DNA from: Parabacteroides sp.
GTDB taxonomy: Bacteria; Bacteroidota; Bacteroidia; Bacteroidales; Tannerellaceae
Direction: 5' to 3'
DNA length: 64,000 bases
NCBI GenBank assembly: GCA_017481945.1
Contig: JAFUOJ010000021.1
Coordinates: forward strand, 159,600 to 223,599
This document shows, piece after piece, positions 31,770-40,817 of this stretch (the first letter of the stretch is position 1; each line of letters opens with the position of its first letter). The notes beneath the pieces were generated by a model, which did no database searches, was not told the origin of the DNA, and saw only the letters and a list, made by a program, of their open reading frames with translations. Made by a program: the position numbers and the translations under genes.

Positions 31770-32150
31770 TTAATCTTTCACTGCAATAATTTCAATTTCA
31801 ACTAACCCATTCTTAGGTAATGTTTTAACTGCTACTGCAGAACGAGCAGGAAAAGCACCCGTAAATTGTTGTGCATAGACCTCATTCATAGCTGCAAAAT
31901 CACCCATATCAGCTAAAAAAACAGTTGTTTTTACTACATTATCTATTGTAAGACCAGCTTCTGCTAAAATAGCATGAATATTTTTAAAAGCTTGTGTAGT
32001 TTGCTCTTTTATTCCACCTTCTGCAAAATTTCCTGTTACAGGATCAAGTCCTAATTGACCTGAAGCAAAAAGCATATTCCCTACTTGTACAGCCTGGCTA
32101 TAAGGACCAATTGCTGCTGGTGCATTGTTTGTTGCAATTACTTTTTTCAT
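31770..32150 (-). CDS. ridA: RidA-family enamine/imine deaminase
   Basis: A 126-residue protein of normal RidA length. Motifs are APAAIGPYSQAV, FASGQLGLDP, and the C-terminal RSAVAVKTLPKNGLVEIEIIA, where the arginine (about residue 107) and Glu near the end are the substrate carboxylate and catalytic contacts of active RidA proteins. It hydrolyses reactive 2-aminoacrylate-type enamines in the cytoplasm, preventing damage to PLP enzymes. It lies 19 bp after rlmB and probably shares its transcript. Confidence 0.93.
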   Translation of the reverse strand: MKKVIATNNAPAAIGPYSQAVQVGNMLFASGQLGLDPVTGNFAEGGIKEQTTQAFKNIHAILAEAGLTIDNVVKTTVFLADMGDFAAMNEVYAQQFTGAFPARSAVAVKTLPKNGLVEIEIIAVKD

Positions 32151-32169
32151 TGTCTTTTATTATTTAAAA

Positions 32170-32916
32170 TCAAATATTTTCATTCATTCGTTGACGAACA
32201 ACTTCATAAATTAAGATTGAAGAGGCTACGGATACATTTAGAGACCCGATAGTTCCAAATTGTGGAATCTTTACCATACTATCACAAATACGAAGATTTT
32301 CCATAGAGACACCTGTGTCTTCGGCTCCCATAACTATAGCAACAGGTCCATCATATTTTACAGCTGTATAATTTTCGTATGCCTTTTCACTTGCTGCGTA
32401 TACTTTTACCCCCGATTCTTGTAAAAAACGAATTGATTGTGTAATGCTTTTTTCTTTACAAACGGGTAATACATGTAAAGCTCCTGCTGATGTTTTAATA
32501 GCATCTGCATTGACCGTTACACTACCTTTTGATGGGATTACAATTGCGTTAACTCCTGCACATTCACAAGTACGAGCGATTGCCCCAAAGTTACGAACAT
32601 CTGTGATACCATCTAATAATACTATAAATGGATTTTTCCCTTGTTCATATAAAAACGGAATAATATCTTCTAACCTTTGATAAGTTACAGCAGGTATAAA
32701 GGCAATAACCCCTTGATGGTTCTTGCGAGTTAAGCGATCTAAACGTTCTGCCGGTACTCGTTGCACAGGAATATCACGTCCTTTTAAAACACTAAATAAT
32801 TCACGTGATAAATCTCCTTGTAACTCACGTTTTACCAATATCTTATCAATTTCTTTATCCGCTTGTATTGCTTCAATTACTGCACGGATACCGAATATCA
32901 TTTCGTTCTCTTTCAT
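32170..32916 (-). CDS. rlmB: 23S rRNA (guanosine-2'-O)-methyltransferase (TrmH/SpoU family)
   Basis: A 248-residue protein with an N-terminal substrate-binding domain (IFGIRAVIEAIQ) and a SpoU knotted domain. SpoU motifs: VLLDGITDVRNFGAIARTCE (motif 1; Asn, Arg), AIVMGAEDTGV (motif 2) and IPQFGTIGSLNVSVASSI (motif 3). The family methylates G2251 of 23S rRNA (RlmB) or a tRNA guanosine; assignment to rlmB is by closest pattern. It follows the recN cluster, as in other Bacteroidales, though a secreted protein gene intervenes. Confidence 0.9.
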   Translation of the reverse strand: MKENEMIFGIRAVIEAIQADKEIDKILVKRELQGDLSRELFSVLKGRDIPVQRVPAERLDRLTRKNHQGVIAFIPAVTYQRLEDIIPFLYEQGKNPFIVLLDGITDVRNFGAIARTCECAGVNAIVIPSKGSVTVNADAIKTSAGALHVLPVCKEKSITQSIRFLQESGVKVYAASEKAYENYTAVKYDGPVAIVMGAEDTGVSMENLRICDSMVKIPQFGTIGSLNVSVASSILIYEVVRQRMNENI

Positions 32917-32945
32917 ATTCTATTAGTTCTTTCTCTATTCACGCT

Positions 32946-32953
32946 CAAAGATA
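32946..32953 (-). promoter_or_regulatory. -7 box TATCTTTG for rlmB-ridA
   Basis: TAnnTTTG element 30 bp before rlmB. Confidence 0.5.
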
Positions 32954-32982
32954 CAAAGAAATATAATGTTTTATCGTCTTGA

Positions 32983-33798
32983 TTAATCCCTTTTCGTATT
33001 TTGACGACTATTTGACTGTTGTCTGCTACTACTTGTTCGTCCTTTTCTCAGACGATCATCATTTTTATCTCTTTGGTAATAGTTTTCTTTATTACTTTGT
33101 CGCTTTTTATCTTGTTTATTATACTGACTCTTTTCTTTATTGGATTCCCCTTTCTGCTTATTGAACTCAGGTCGGTTATTATGATTAGACGTCCAATGTT
33201 CATTATGATTAGGGTGTCCATGATTCATGTTTGGAGAATAATTATTATTGGGACGAGAGACTCTATTTTTATGAGTTAAATGGCGGTCATATTTTCCCGG
33301 GAACCATTTATTATGGTCAAAATGATTAGACCATCTCTTATTTGAGTATTCCCAACGACTATGCCAATAATAATCCTCATATCGATAACAAATATTAGAA
33401 GGATGATATTCCGGATAATGTGGATTGTTAAACCATCCTCTCCAATCATGTATACGAGTTGGTAGTTCCCGTATTAAGTCAACATATAAATGAAATTGCT
33501 TTGGAGAAAGAATATGTTGTAACTTTCTATCACGCTCCATACGTAACCGATATATCTTTTCTGCTACTTGATCCCAATATCGATAAGGGCGACAAGCTTC
33601 TTGTTCAATTCTTTCACCATATCGATGGATGATTTTATGATATTCTGCTGCCTGATAATCAGTCATACGAATAGCATTTTCCATCCAATGGCAACTTTCG
33701 CAATAGGGTTCATTCCACCCAAAACTAATCCAAAATTGAGCATGTCCTTGTAGATAACTTAAAAGAACAATCATCAACACTATACTCCATCTTTTCAT
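32983..33798 (-). CDS. Secreted protein with CxxCH motif and basic Asn-rich tail
   Basis: A 271-residue protein, no family recognised. A signal peptide (MKRWSIVLMIVLLSYLQGHAQ) is followed by CESCH (residues 33-37), the c-type haem attachment pattern. A helical part, about 45-115, ends LSPKQFHLYVDLIREL and resembles Spy/CpxP-like or LTxxQ hairpins. From about 165 the protein is low-complexity, rich in Asn, His, Arg, Lys and Gln and strongly basic, so it may be disordered and bind nucleic acid or polysaccharide. It lies between recN and rlmB, an insertion in an otherwise ordinary order. Confidence 0.7.
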   Translation of the reverse strand: MKRWSIVLMIVLLSYLQGHAQFWISFGWNEPYCESCHWMENAIRMTDYQAAEYHKIIHRYGERIEQEACRPYRYWDQVAEKIYRLRMERDRKLQHILSPKQFHLYVDLIRELPTRIHDWRGWFNNPHYPEYHPSNICYRYEDYYWHSRWEYSNKRWSNHFDHNKWFPGKYDRHLTHKNRVSRPNNNYSPNMNHGHPNHNEHWTSNHNNRPEFNKQKGESNKEKSQYNKQDKKRQSNKENYYQRDKNDDRLRKGRTSSSRQQSNSRQNTKRD

Positions 33799-33870
33799 GA
33801 TATTTATTTGTTAAATTAACACTTAAAATAGTTTTGTAATATGACTATACAGTGATGAAAAGGTTTAAAT

Positions 33871-35529
33871 TCATATTTTCAACAAATCTTTTGCATTAGC
33901 AATTGACGCTTCTGTAAGAGTCGATCCGCTAAGCATACGAGCTATTTCTTTTATTCGCTCATCTTTGTTTAATAATTTGATGTGAGTTGTTGTTTGCTCA
34001 TCTGTATCTTCTTTATAGACAAAATAATGCTCTTTCCCTTTTGCTGCAATTTGAGGAAGATGAGTAATGGTGAAGACTTGCATTTTTGTTCCTAAATCTT
34101 GCATAATATCCCCCATTTTATCGGCAATATCACCTGAGACTCCAGTATCTACTTCGTCAAAAATAATTGTAGGTAATGCGGTGAATCCGGCAATCATTGC
34201 TTTTATACAAAGCATTAAACGAGAAATTTCTCCCCCAGAAGCTGTTTGTGCTACCGGTTGTAACTCTGCACTTTTATTAGCAGAAAACATAAACTGAATT
34301 TCGTCCATTCCATCGATTCCCGGTTCTGATTTAGAAACAAAATCAATTGAAAAACGAGTATTTGGCATTCCTAAAGGAATAATTCTTTCTACTAATTGGG
34401 AAGCAATAGCCTTTGATGCAATTTTACGTTGTTCACTTAAAACAGTTGCCTGTTGTAATAATTCTTGGTAAGAAATTTCAACTTGCTCCTTTAAATTCTC
34501 AATTTGTTCATCAAAAGAATCTATTTCTTTTAACTGCTCCTCATATTGATTTTGTAACGTAATCAATTCTTCTATGGTAGAAACTCTATGTTTTTGTTCT
34601 AATGTGTAGAGGGTATTTAACCGTTCGTTTACCCAATCTAATCGTTCAGGATTAAATTCGATGTCTTCTTTCCAAAGTTCAGCTTCTGAAGCTAAATCAT
34701 TTAAATCAATATAAGCAGACCGTAAACGTTCTGAGATTTCTTTTGCTTTTGGATAATATCTTTCTAAATTATCTGCGGTAGAAAGGGCTTCTTTAATAAG
34801 TTGAACAGCTCCTTGTTCCTCTCCATTTAATAGTTGAGTTACTTTGTATAGTGAACCCTTTATTTCTTCAGCATGAGACAATGTCTCTAATTCTTGTTCT
34901 AAATCCTCTTGTTCACCAATACTTAAATTGGCTTCTACTAATTGTTCTAATTGAAAGCGGACATAATCTTCTTCTTGTTTTGTCTGTCTCGCCTTTTCTG
35001 TTAATTCTGTTAATTCTTTTTTTAGAAATTGATAACGATTATACTCTTTTCGATAAAGAATTAATAAAATCTCATTTTCAGCCATTACATCAATAACCTT
35101 TAGTTGAAAGCGAGTATCTCCTAATAAAAGATTTTGATGTTGTGAATGAATATCAATCAACCGAGCTCCTAATTCTTTTAAAATAGTTAGAGAAACTGGA
35201 GAATCATTGATAAAAGCTCGAGACTTACCTGACGCATATAATTCTCGGCGAAGAATACAAACTTCTGCGTCATACTCTAAGTCTTTTATCATAAAAAACT
35301 CTTCTAACTTGTATTTAGAAACATCAAAAACAGCTTCTATTACACATTTCTCAGATCCATTCTTTATACTTTTTCCATCGGCTCGCTGCCCTAAAACTAA
35401 AGATAAAGCTCCTAATATGATTGATTTTCCTGCCCCAGTCTCACCGGTTATTACAGAAAAACCTTGATTAAATTTAATATCTAAACTATCTATTAGGACG
35501 AAGTTTCGTATAAATAATGATTTCAGCAT
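33871..35529 (-). CDS. recN: DNA repair protein RecN
   Basis: A 552-residue SMC-like ATPase. Walker A is GETGAGKSIILGAL (about 30-43), the coiled-coil arms run about 150-360, signature QTASGGEISRLMLCIKA and Walker B PTIIFDEVDTGVSG follow near the C-terminus. It works in recombinational repair of double-strand breaks. It is 19 bp behind the DUF4835 gene and belongs to the dnaN-dnaQ-coaBC-DUF4835-recN run, a stable gene order in Bacteroidales. Confidence 0.96.
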   Translation of the reverse strand: MLKSLFIRNFVLIDSLDIKFNQGFSVITGETGAGKSIILGALSLVLGQRADGKSIKNGSEKCVIEAVFDVSKYKLEEFFMIKDLEYDAEVCILRRELYASGKSRAFINDSPVSLTILKELGARLIDIHSQHQNLLLGDTRFQLKVIDVMAENEILLILYRKEYNRYQFLKKELTELTEKARQTKQEEDYVRFQLEQLVEANLSIGEQEDLEQELETLSHAEEIKGSLYKVTQLLNGEEQGAVQLIKEALSTADNLERYYPKAKEISERLRSAYIDLNDLASEAELWKEDIEFNPERLDWVNERLNTLYTLEQKHRVSTIEELITLQNQYEEQLKEIDSFDEQIENLKEQVEISYQELLQQATVLSEQRKIASKAIASQLVERIIPLGMPNTRFSIDFVSKSEPGIDGMDEIQFMFSANKSAELQPVAQTASGGEISRLMLCIKAMIAGFTALPTIIFDEVDTGVSGDIADKMGDIMQDLGTKMQVFTITHLPQIAAKGKEHYFVYKEDTDEQTTTHIKLLNKDERIKEIARMLSGSTLTEASIANAKDLLKI

Positions 35530-35548
35530 GGTAAAAACTTATTCAAAA

Positions 35549-36454
35549 TTACTTTTTTAATGATTCCATACGTGATGTAAGAGCAGGATAAAGATTAGAC
35601 AATAGTTTGTAACCGTCCTGTTTTTCCTGGCTTGTTGCTTTTGAATAGATTAAAACAACTTCGTCTAACTTTGCGTCTGAAAACATTTGAAGTATAGGAG
35701 ATGTAGGACGGGAACTTTTTATCTGTTCCAATGTTGGAAGTAATTCTATAATTGTTGTTCGCCCCCGATCGGCATTAGCAGCCATTTCATCCAGTCCTTT
35801 ACGATGGTAATTATACCACATTTCTCGGAATAAATCAGATGTGTTGTCTGTCAATGCTGTAGATAAAGCATGACGATTTCGGTCGTTTTCAAAAGCTTTC
35901 CATCCGGTCCAAGAGGTTTGTGCCTGTGCTAAACTTACAATTTGTTGGGCTTGTTGTAAAAAGGTACTCCCCCCTTTGGGCGCAAAACTATCAAAATCTA
36001 ATCCTAAGATTGTATAAATATAAAAAACAACTGTCGCTATTAAATTATTACTTAATGTATTTTCTGTGTACTCTAAAGGTTCAAATTCAGTATAATCAAA
36101 AGATAGCTCTGTATCACGAAAGTTTAATAAGGTGGTTGTATAACTTGAGTTATAAACCGGACGACGTGCTTGTATCTGTATTTCTCCTTTAAAACTATTA
36201 TCTGAAACAACTTCAGAAATAATAAGAGTCATAGAGCAATCTATTCGTTCGTTTACAGCGAATGTTGCGTCTGTCCATTTTTTATTATTAATAAACTCAG
36301 TTAAAGCTGTTTGTAAAGTTGTAAAAACTTGCTTATTGGTCGTTTGTACTTGGTCACTATTAATTGTAACACGTGCATTCAATTCCTGAGCCTCCATTCC
36401 AAAAGGAATAGTACCCAATAAGCCTATACATAGCCATCTTTTAATTTTATTCAT
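35549..36454 (-). CDS. DUF4835-family exported protein
   Basis: A 301-residue protein with a signal peptide (IKRWLCIGLLGTIPFGMEAQ). It begins ELNARVTINSDQVQ after cleavage, then FTTLQTALTEFINNKKWT, and matches the pattern of the DUF4835 proteins found between coaBC and recN in Bacteroidetes. Function unknown; it may be an envelope protein. Its start codon overlaps the coaBC stop by 4 nt. Confidence 0.85.
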   Translation of the reverse strand: MNKIKRWLCIGLLGTIPFGMEAQELNARVTINSDQVQTTNKQVFTTLQTALTEFINNKKWTDATFAVNERIDCSMTLIISEVVSDNSFKGEIQIQARRPVYNSSYTTTLLNFRDTELSFDYTEFEPLEYTENTLSNNLIATVVFYIYTILGLDFDSFAPKGGSTFLQQAQQIVSLAQAQTSWTGWKAFENDRNRHALSTALTDNTSDLFREMWYNYHRKGLDEMAANADRGRTTIIELLPTLEQIKSSRPTSPILQMFSDAKLDEVVLIYSKATSQEKQDGYKLLSNLYPALTSRMESLKK

Positions 36455-37662
36455 ATTAATAACATTGCCAGTTTATTTACAATATCAACAGCTACCTCTT
36501 GTTTATTCTTTAAAGGATAAGTCGTCAATTCCCCTTCTTTATCAATAATACTAATTTTATTTGTATCATAACGGAAACCAGCTCCAGCATCTCGTAAAGA
36601 ATTTAACACGATGAAATCGAGATTTTTTCGCTTTAATTTTCTTTCTGCATGAACAGCTTCATCGTTAGTTTCCAATGCAAAACCCACTAATATTTGTCCT
36701 TGTTGTTTTATTGCTCCCAATGAAGCTGCAATATCTTTATTAGGAACTAAACGCAAAGTCATTTCTCCTTCAGTTTCACGTTTTATTTTCTCAGCAGCTT
36801 GTATATCCGGACGATAGTCTGCAACTGCCGCACAAAGTATTCCTGCGTCAGCTTTAGGAAAAGCTGTCATCGCAGCTTGGTACATCTCTTCTGCAGACTC
36901 AACATCAATACGTTTAATATTAGGATGTTTCGTTTTTAGAGATACAGGACCCGCAATTAATGTTACCTCTGCCCCCTGTTGAGCGCAAACTTCAGCTAAA
37001 GCAAATCCCATTTTCCCAGATGAATAATTTCCTATAAAACGTACAGGATCTATCTTTTCATATGTTGGTCCTGCTGTTATTACTATCTTTTTTTTTTCAA
37101 GCTGTCTTTGTGAAGTAAAAAAGTCTTCTAATGTGGCCACTATTTTATCAGGCTCTTCCATACGTCCTTTACCCACTAAATGGCTTGCCAACTCTCCTTC
37201 TGCCGGTTCTATAATACGATTTCCAAAAGAACGAAGACGTTCTAAATTTTGTTGAGTTGAAGGATGAGCAAACATATCTAAGTCCATTGCCGGTGCTATA
37301 AATACCGGTGCTTTACAAGAAAGATAGGTCGTGATTAACATGTTATCTGCCACTCCATTTGTCATTTTACCAATTGTTGAAGCTGTAGCAGGAGCAATTA
37401 ACATTACATCTGCCCAAAGACCTAAATCAACATGACTATTCCATGTCCCATCACGATTTGAGAAAAATTCACTAATTACGGGATGACTACTTAATGTAGA
37501 TAATGTCAATGGAGTAATAAATTCTTTCCCTGCAGGAGTAATAACGACCTGTACCTCCGCTCCTTTTTTGACTAAAGCACGGATAATATAAGCAGCTTTG
37601 TAAGCAGCGATACTTCCTGTTATTCCTAAGATGATATGTTTATTCTTTAATATACTCTCCAT
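36451..37662 (-). CDS. coaBC: Bifunctional phosphopantothenoylcysteine decarboxylase/synthetase
   Basis: A 403-residue bifunctional enzyme of coenzyme A synthesis. The N-terminal decarboxylase (CoaC) half has GITGSIAAYKAAYIIR, the His in SHVDLGLWAD, PATASTIGKM and NGVADNML; the C-terminal synthetase (CoaB) half has ITAGPTYEKIDPVRFIGNYSSGKMG and the later NKDIAASLG. Together they join cysteine to 4'-phosphopantothenate and decarboxylate the product. It lies 10 bp after dnaQ. Confidence 0.96.
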   Translation of the reverse strand: MESILKNKHIILGITGSIAAYKAAYIIRALVKKGAEVQVVITPAGKEFITPLTLSTLSSHPVISEFFSNRDGTWNSHVDLGLWADVMLIAPATASTIGKMTNGVADNMLITTYLSCKAPVFIAPAMDLDMFAHPSTQQNLERLRSFGNRIIEPAEGELASHLVGKGRMEEPDKIVATLEDFFTSQRQLEKKKIVITAGPTYEKIDPVRFIGNYSSGKMGFALAEVCAQQGAEVTLIAGPVSLKTKHPNIKRIDVESAEEMYQAAMTAFPKADAGILCAAVADYRPDIQAAEKIKRETEGEMTLRLVPNKDIAASLGAIKQQGQILVGFALETNDEAVHAERKLKRKNLDFIVLNSLRDAGAGFRYDTNKISIIDKEGELTTYPLKNKQEVAVDIVNKLAMLLI

Positions 37663-37672
37663 CTTATATTTC

Positions 37673-38443
37673 TTATTTCAATTTGAAATCTCTTAATTTG
37701 ATTTCTGTCAATATTTTTTTAGTGTTTAGAGGAAAATCTCCATTCATAATCCAAGAATAATATCCGGGATCACTTTTTAAAACATCTTTTACTAAACGAC
37801 CTTTATATTTCCCAAAATTGATTACTTCTTCCCCTTTATCGTTATAAATCATGCGACCGGCAAAGTCTACATTATTGTTATAACTTGAATATTGAGATAG
37901 AAAATTAATATCATTTTGTAACTCAGGATAGCGATCCAATTGGGCTTTTAAGACCTCATAAGTCGCCATAGTATCTGCTTCTGCTGTATGAGCATTATCT
38001 AAATCTTTATCACAATAGAATTTATAAGCAGCAGATAATGTTCTTTGTTCCATTTTGTGGAAGATTGTTTGTACATCCACAAATTTACGTCTGTTTAGAT
38101 CTATATCCACACCAGCACGAATGAATTCTTCTGCCAATAAAGGAATATCGAAACGGTTAGAATTGTATCCTGCTAAATCACAACCTTCTATTTGAGAGGC
38201 TAATGATTTTGCAATCTCTTTAAAGGTCGGACAATCTTTTACGTCATCATCTGTAATTCCATGTACAGCAGTTGCTTCCGGTGGAATAGGCATTTCTGGA
38301 TTGATTCGTCTTGTTTTACACTCTTCTTTCCCACCAGGATAAACCTTAACAAAAGAGATCTCAACAATACGGTCTTTAACTATATTTATACCCGTAGTCT
38401 CCAAATCAAAGAAGACTAACGGGTTCTTTAAATTTAATTGCAT
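37673..38443 (-). CDS. DnaQ-like 3'-5' exonuclease
   Basis: A 256-residue DEDDh exonuclease: ExoI motif FFDLETTG, conserved AVHGITDDDV, ExoII YNSNRFDIPLL and ExoIII HTAEADTMATYE. The C-terminal 60 residues carry INFGKYKGR-type segment found in ExoX-like proteins. It is annotated in related genomes as DNA polymerase III epsilon subunit, and its position 10 bp behind dnaN supports a role in replication or repair. The fold is sure; use as a proofreading subunit is inferred. Confidence 0.9.
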   Translation of the reverse strand: MQLNLKNPLVFFDLETTGINIVKDRIVEISFVKVYPGGKEECKTRRINPEMPIPPEATAVHGITDDDVKDCPTFKEIAKSLASQIEGCDLAGYNSNRFDIPLLAEEFIRAGVDIDLNRRKFVDVQTIFHKMEQRTLSAAYKFYCDKDLDNAHTAEADTMATYEVLKAQLDRYPELQNDINFLSQYSSYNNNVDFAGRMIYNDKGEEVINFGKYKGRLVKDVLKSDPGYYSWIMNGDFPLNTKKILTEIKLRDFKLK

Positions 38444-38453
38444 TCTTTACTGA

Positions 38454-39578
38454 TTAATCATTCAACATCATTGGCATTAACAACATCAAAAGATCTTCAT
38501 TTTCTTCATTTTCTGAAGGAACTATCAGACCTGCACGTGAAGGATCTGCCAATTCGAGTATTACCTCTTCTGAATTGATATTACTCAATATCTCTATTAA
38601 ATAAGTTGCTTTAAATCCGATATTTAACTCAGAACCTTCAAAACTACACATAATCTTTTCCTCTGCTGATGTTGAGAAATCAATATCCTGCGCAGAAACA
38701 ACCATAACATTATCTTTTAATTGTAGCTTAACTAAGCTACTTGCCGGATTAGAAAAGACAGAAACTCGTTTTAACGCATTTAAGAATGATACACGGTCAA
38801 TTGTTACTTTATAAGGATTCTCCTGTGGTATTACACTATTGTAATTAGGGTAACGACCTTCTATCAATCGACAAATCATTTCAAAGTTTGAACAACGTAC
38901 ATAAGCATTATTGTCGTCAAACTTAATATTGATCATATCCTCTTCCTTAGCCAGAAGTCCTTTTAATAGGTTGGCCGGTTTTTTAGGTAAGATGAAAGAA
39001 GCTCTTTCTGTTGATTTGACAGAAAGGTTACGTAAGCGTACCAATTTATGACCATCAGAAGCCACAAATGTCAAATCCTCTGTATGAAAATCAAAATAAA
39101 CCCCATTCATTACTGGACGTAATTCATCATCTGCAGTAGCAAATAGAGAACGACTTATGCCATTTAATAACATTTGAGCTTCTACCATGACGGATATTGT
39201 GTTCTCATTCAATGGTTTTTGCCGAGGATAAGTATCCCCTTTCTGTCCAATAAAATTATATTTACCATTCTGGAAATGGATAAAAATCTCCAAATTTTCA
39301 TCGTTAATATCGAAGGTTAAAGGTTGTTCCGGTAATTCTTTTAGAGGATCAAGTAATATCTTTGCCGAAACAGCAAACAGTCCTCCTCCTTGTGCATTCA
39401 TCACGTCTACTGATGTAACCAGACGTGTTTCAGCATCTGAAGCTGTTATCGTAAGTTTATTTCCTTCCAAATTAAAAAGGAAACTATCCAGAATTGGTAA
39501 TGAATTCTTAGAGGCAATAACTTTACTAATTGACTGCAAGCGAGATAACAGCGCAGTACTGGATACATCAAATCTCAT
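38454..39578 (-). CDS. dnaN: DNA polymerase III beta sliding clamp
   Basis: A 374-residue protein of exactly the normal clamp length, with three repeated domains. The start RFDVSSTALLSRLQSISKV, ANLLKGLLAKEED, RLIEGRYPNYNSVIP and the C-terminal LLMLLMPMMLND match the family. It forms a dimeric ring around DNA. It is the first gene of the cluster and has a TATTTTTG box 42 bp upstream. Confidence 0.97.
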   Translation of the reverse strand: MRFDVSSTALLSRLQSISKVIASKNSLPILDSFLFNLEGNKLTITASDAETRLVTSVDVMNAQGGGLFAVSAKILLDPLKELPEQPLTFDINDENLEIFIHFQNGKYNFIGQKGDTYPRQKPLNENTISVMVEAQMLLNGISRSLFATADDELRPVMNGVYFDFHTEDLTFVASDGHKLVRLRNLSVKSTERASFILPKKPANLLKGLLAKEEDMINIKFDDNNAYVRCSNFEMICRLIEGRYPNYNSVIPQENPYKVTIDRVSFLNALKRVSVFSNPASSLVKLQLKDNVMVVSAQDIDFSTSAEEKIMCSFEGSELNIGFKATYLIEILSNINSEEVILELADPSRAGLIVPSENEENEDLLMLLMPMMLND

Positions 39579-39619
39579 GGTTCTAAATATTTATGTTGTT
39601 TTTATTGTTTTCAATCATA

Positions 39620-39627
39620 CAAAAATA
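39620..39627 (-). promoter_or_regulatory. -7 box TATTTTTG for dnaN
   Basis: TAnnTTTG element upstream of the dnaN-recN gene run. Confidence 0.45.
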
Positions 39628-39663
39628 ACAAAATATTCTATACAAACATCTGCTTCTTGAAAA

Positions 39664-39703
39664 TAAAAAAGAGGTTCTTCTAATTTTAGAAAAACCTCTT
39701 TTA
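39664..39703 (-). terminator. Terminator after the ribosomal protein operon
   Basis: AAAAGAGGTT and AACCTCTTTT arms with inner TCTAA/TTAGA pairing; T-rich on both sides. Confidence 0.85.
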
Positions 39704-39724
39704 ATTTATCCTTTATCTGCTTAA

Positions 39725-39877
39725 TTATTTAGCGAAATAATCTTTTACAGCTTCGTTTGGAATCATTTCTTCCTGGAAGATGTAAGCACCAGTCTTCGGG
39801 GACTTAACCATCTTGATTACTTTAGAATAGGTACGACCGTCACCTTTCTTAAATGTTGCAACCGCTTTTTTTGCCAT
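39725..39877 (-). CDS. DUF4295 small basic protein
   Basis: A 50-residue basic protein that begins MAKKAVATFKKGDGRTYSKV and ends EAVKDYFAK. It matches the DUF4295 family, which is almost always encoded behind rpmG in Bacteroidetes. Role unknown, but it is likely ribosome-associated given its size, charge (many Lys) and neighbours. It is 15 bp after rpmG and followed by the operon terminator. It is below common ORF-length cut-offs. Confidence 0.9.
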   Translation of the reverse strand: MAKKAVATFKKGDGRTYSKVIKMVKSPKTGAYIFQEEMIPNEAVKDYFAK

Positions 39878-39891
39878 TGTTTAATCTCCTC

Positions 39892-40080
39892 TTACTTAAT
39901 TTCTTTGTGTAACGTCATCTTCTTCAGGATAGGATTATATTTCATAAGTTCCAATCTCTGAGTTGTATTCTTTCTGTTTTTAGTAGTAATATAACGAGAA
40001 GTACCCGGCATACCACTTTCTTTGTGTTCAGTGCATTCCAAAATAACCTGAACTCTGTTACCTTTTGCTTTCTTTGCCAT
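39892..40080 (-). CDS. rpmG: 50S ribosomal protein L33
   Basis: A 62-residue protein starting [20 protein letters not shown] with [22 protein letters not shown], the L33 core. Only one cysteine remains, so this is the zinc-free form. It lies 18 bp after rpmB and 14 bp before the DUF4295 gene in a three-gene operon. Confidence 0.96.
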   Translation of the reverse strand: MAKKAKGNRVQVILECTEHKESGMPGTSRYITTKNRKNTTQRLELMKYNPILKKMTLHKEIK

Positions 40081-40098
40081 TTCTTATCTCCTCCTCTA

Positions 40099-40338
40099 TT
40101 AAGCGTTTAAATAACCTTTTTCAGCAGCTCTTCTAATTGCTGCATCCAAACCAAGTTTATTAATAGTACGCAAGCCAGCGGCTGAAATATTCAGGCTAAC
40201 CCAACAATCTTGTTCTACCCAGTAGAACTTTTTAGTAAACAGGTTCACATCAAACTTACGTTTCGTTCTTCTTTTAGAGTGAGAAACGTTGTTGCCAACC
40301 ATTGCTTTTTTTCCAGTAATTTGACAAATTTTCGACAT
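40099..40338 (-). CDS. rpmB: 50S ribosomal protein L28
   Basis: A 79-residue protein with [20 protein letters not shown] and [12 protein letters not shown], diagnostic of L28. It is first in the rpmB-rpmG-DUF4295 operon and is preceded by a leader of about 120 nt from the promoter at 40463-40493, long enough for autogenous control, though no specific structure is apparent. Confidence 0.97.
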   Translation of the reverse strand: MSKICQITGKKAMVGNNVSHSKRRTKRKFDVNLFTKKFYWVEQDCWVSLNISAAGLRTINKLGLDAAIRRAAEKGYLNA

Positions 40339-40462
40339 TGCTAAATTTTTCTTTTAAAATATTACGAAATTAAGTCAACTCCTGCTATGTGTCTTCCCTT
40401 TTTGAACTGCATCACGAACAAAAACAAAGATTCTAATAGAGTTTCTCTTTCTTTACGGGGCA

Positions 40463-40493
40463 CAAAGGTAGGAATTATTTCTTTAAAAACAAA
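40463..40493 (-). promoter_or_regulatory. Promoter of the rpmB operon
   Basis: On the minus strand TTTG (40490-40493), a 19-bp spacer and TACCTTTG (40463-40470). This is a near-perfect match for a strong housekeeping promoter. Confidence 0.75.
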
Positions 40494-40620
40494 TAAACCA
40501 ATGACTAAATTCTATATTTCCTATTAAAATCATTGAGATAAACAGATAAAAAAAGACTTTATTAGAACGTATTGGAAAGGAAGAAATGTCTTTATAAAAA
40601 AATGTACAGACTTTTTTTAA

Positions 40621-40682
40621 AGTTTCAGGTAAGAAACTTCAAGTTTCATCATAAGAAACTCCGAGTTTCATTACTTGAAACT
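40621..40682. repeat. Array C: three 21/22-bp units with inverted arms AGTTTC/GAAACT
   Basis: Units at 40621, 40642 and 40664. Each has arms AGTTTC and GAAACT round a 6-7 bp centre. Unit 3, read on the other strand, resembles unit 1. The array lies 128 bp past the rpmB promoter and 135 bp before the nitroreductase gene. The rest of 40339-40817 shows no other structure beyond the rpmB promoter. Confidence 0.8.
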
Positions 40683-40817
40683 TTTAGGAATCTAATAATC
40701 GGTTGGAATTTATCTAACTACTTATGAAAAGAATTCAACTAACTAATAATTATCTTTCTTTAATTCAACAAAATAGATAACAAAAGAGTTTTATTTCTGA
40801 TTGAATTTAAAATTTGA

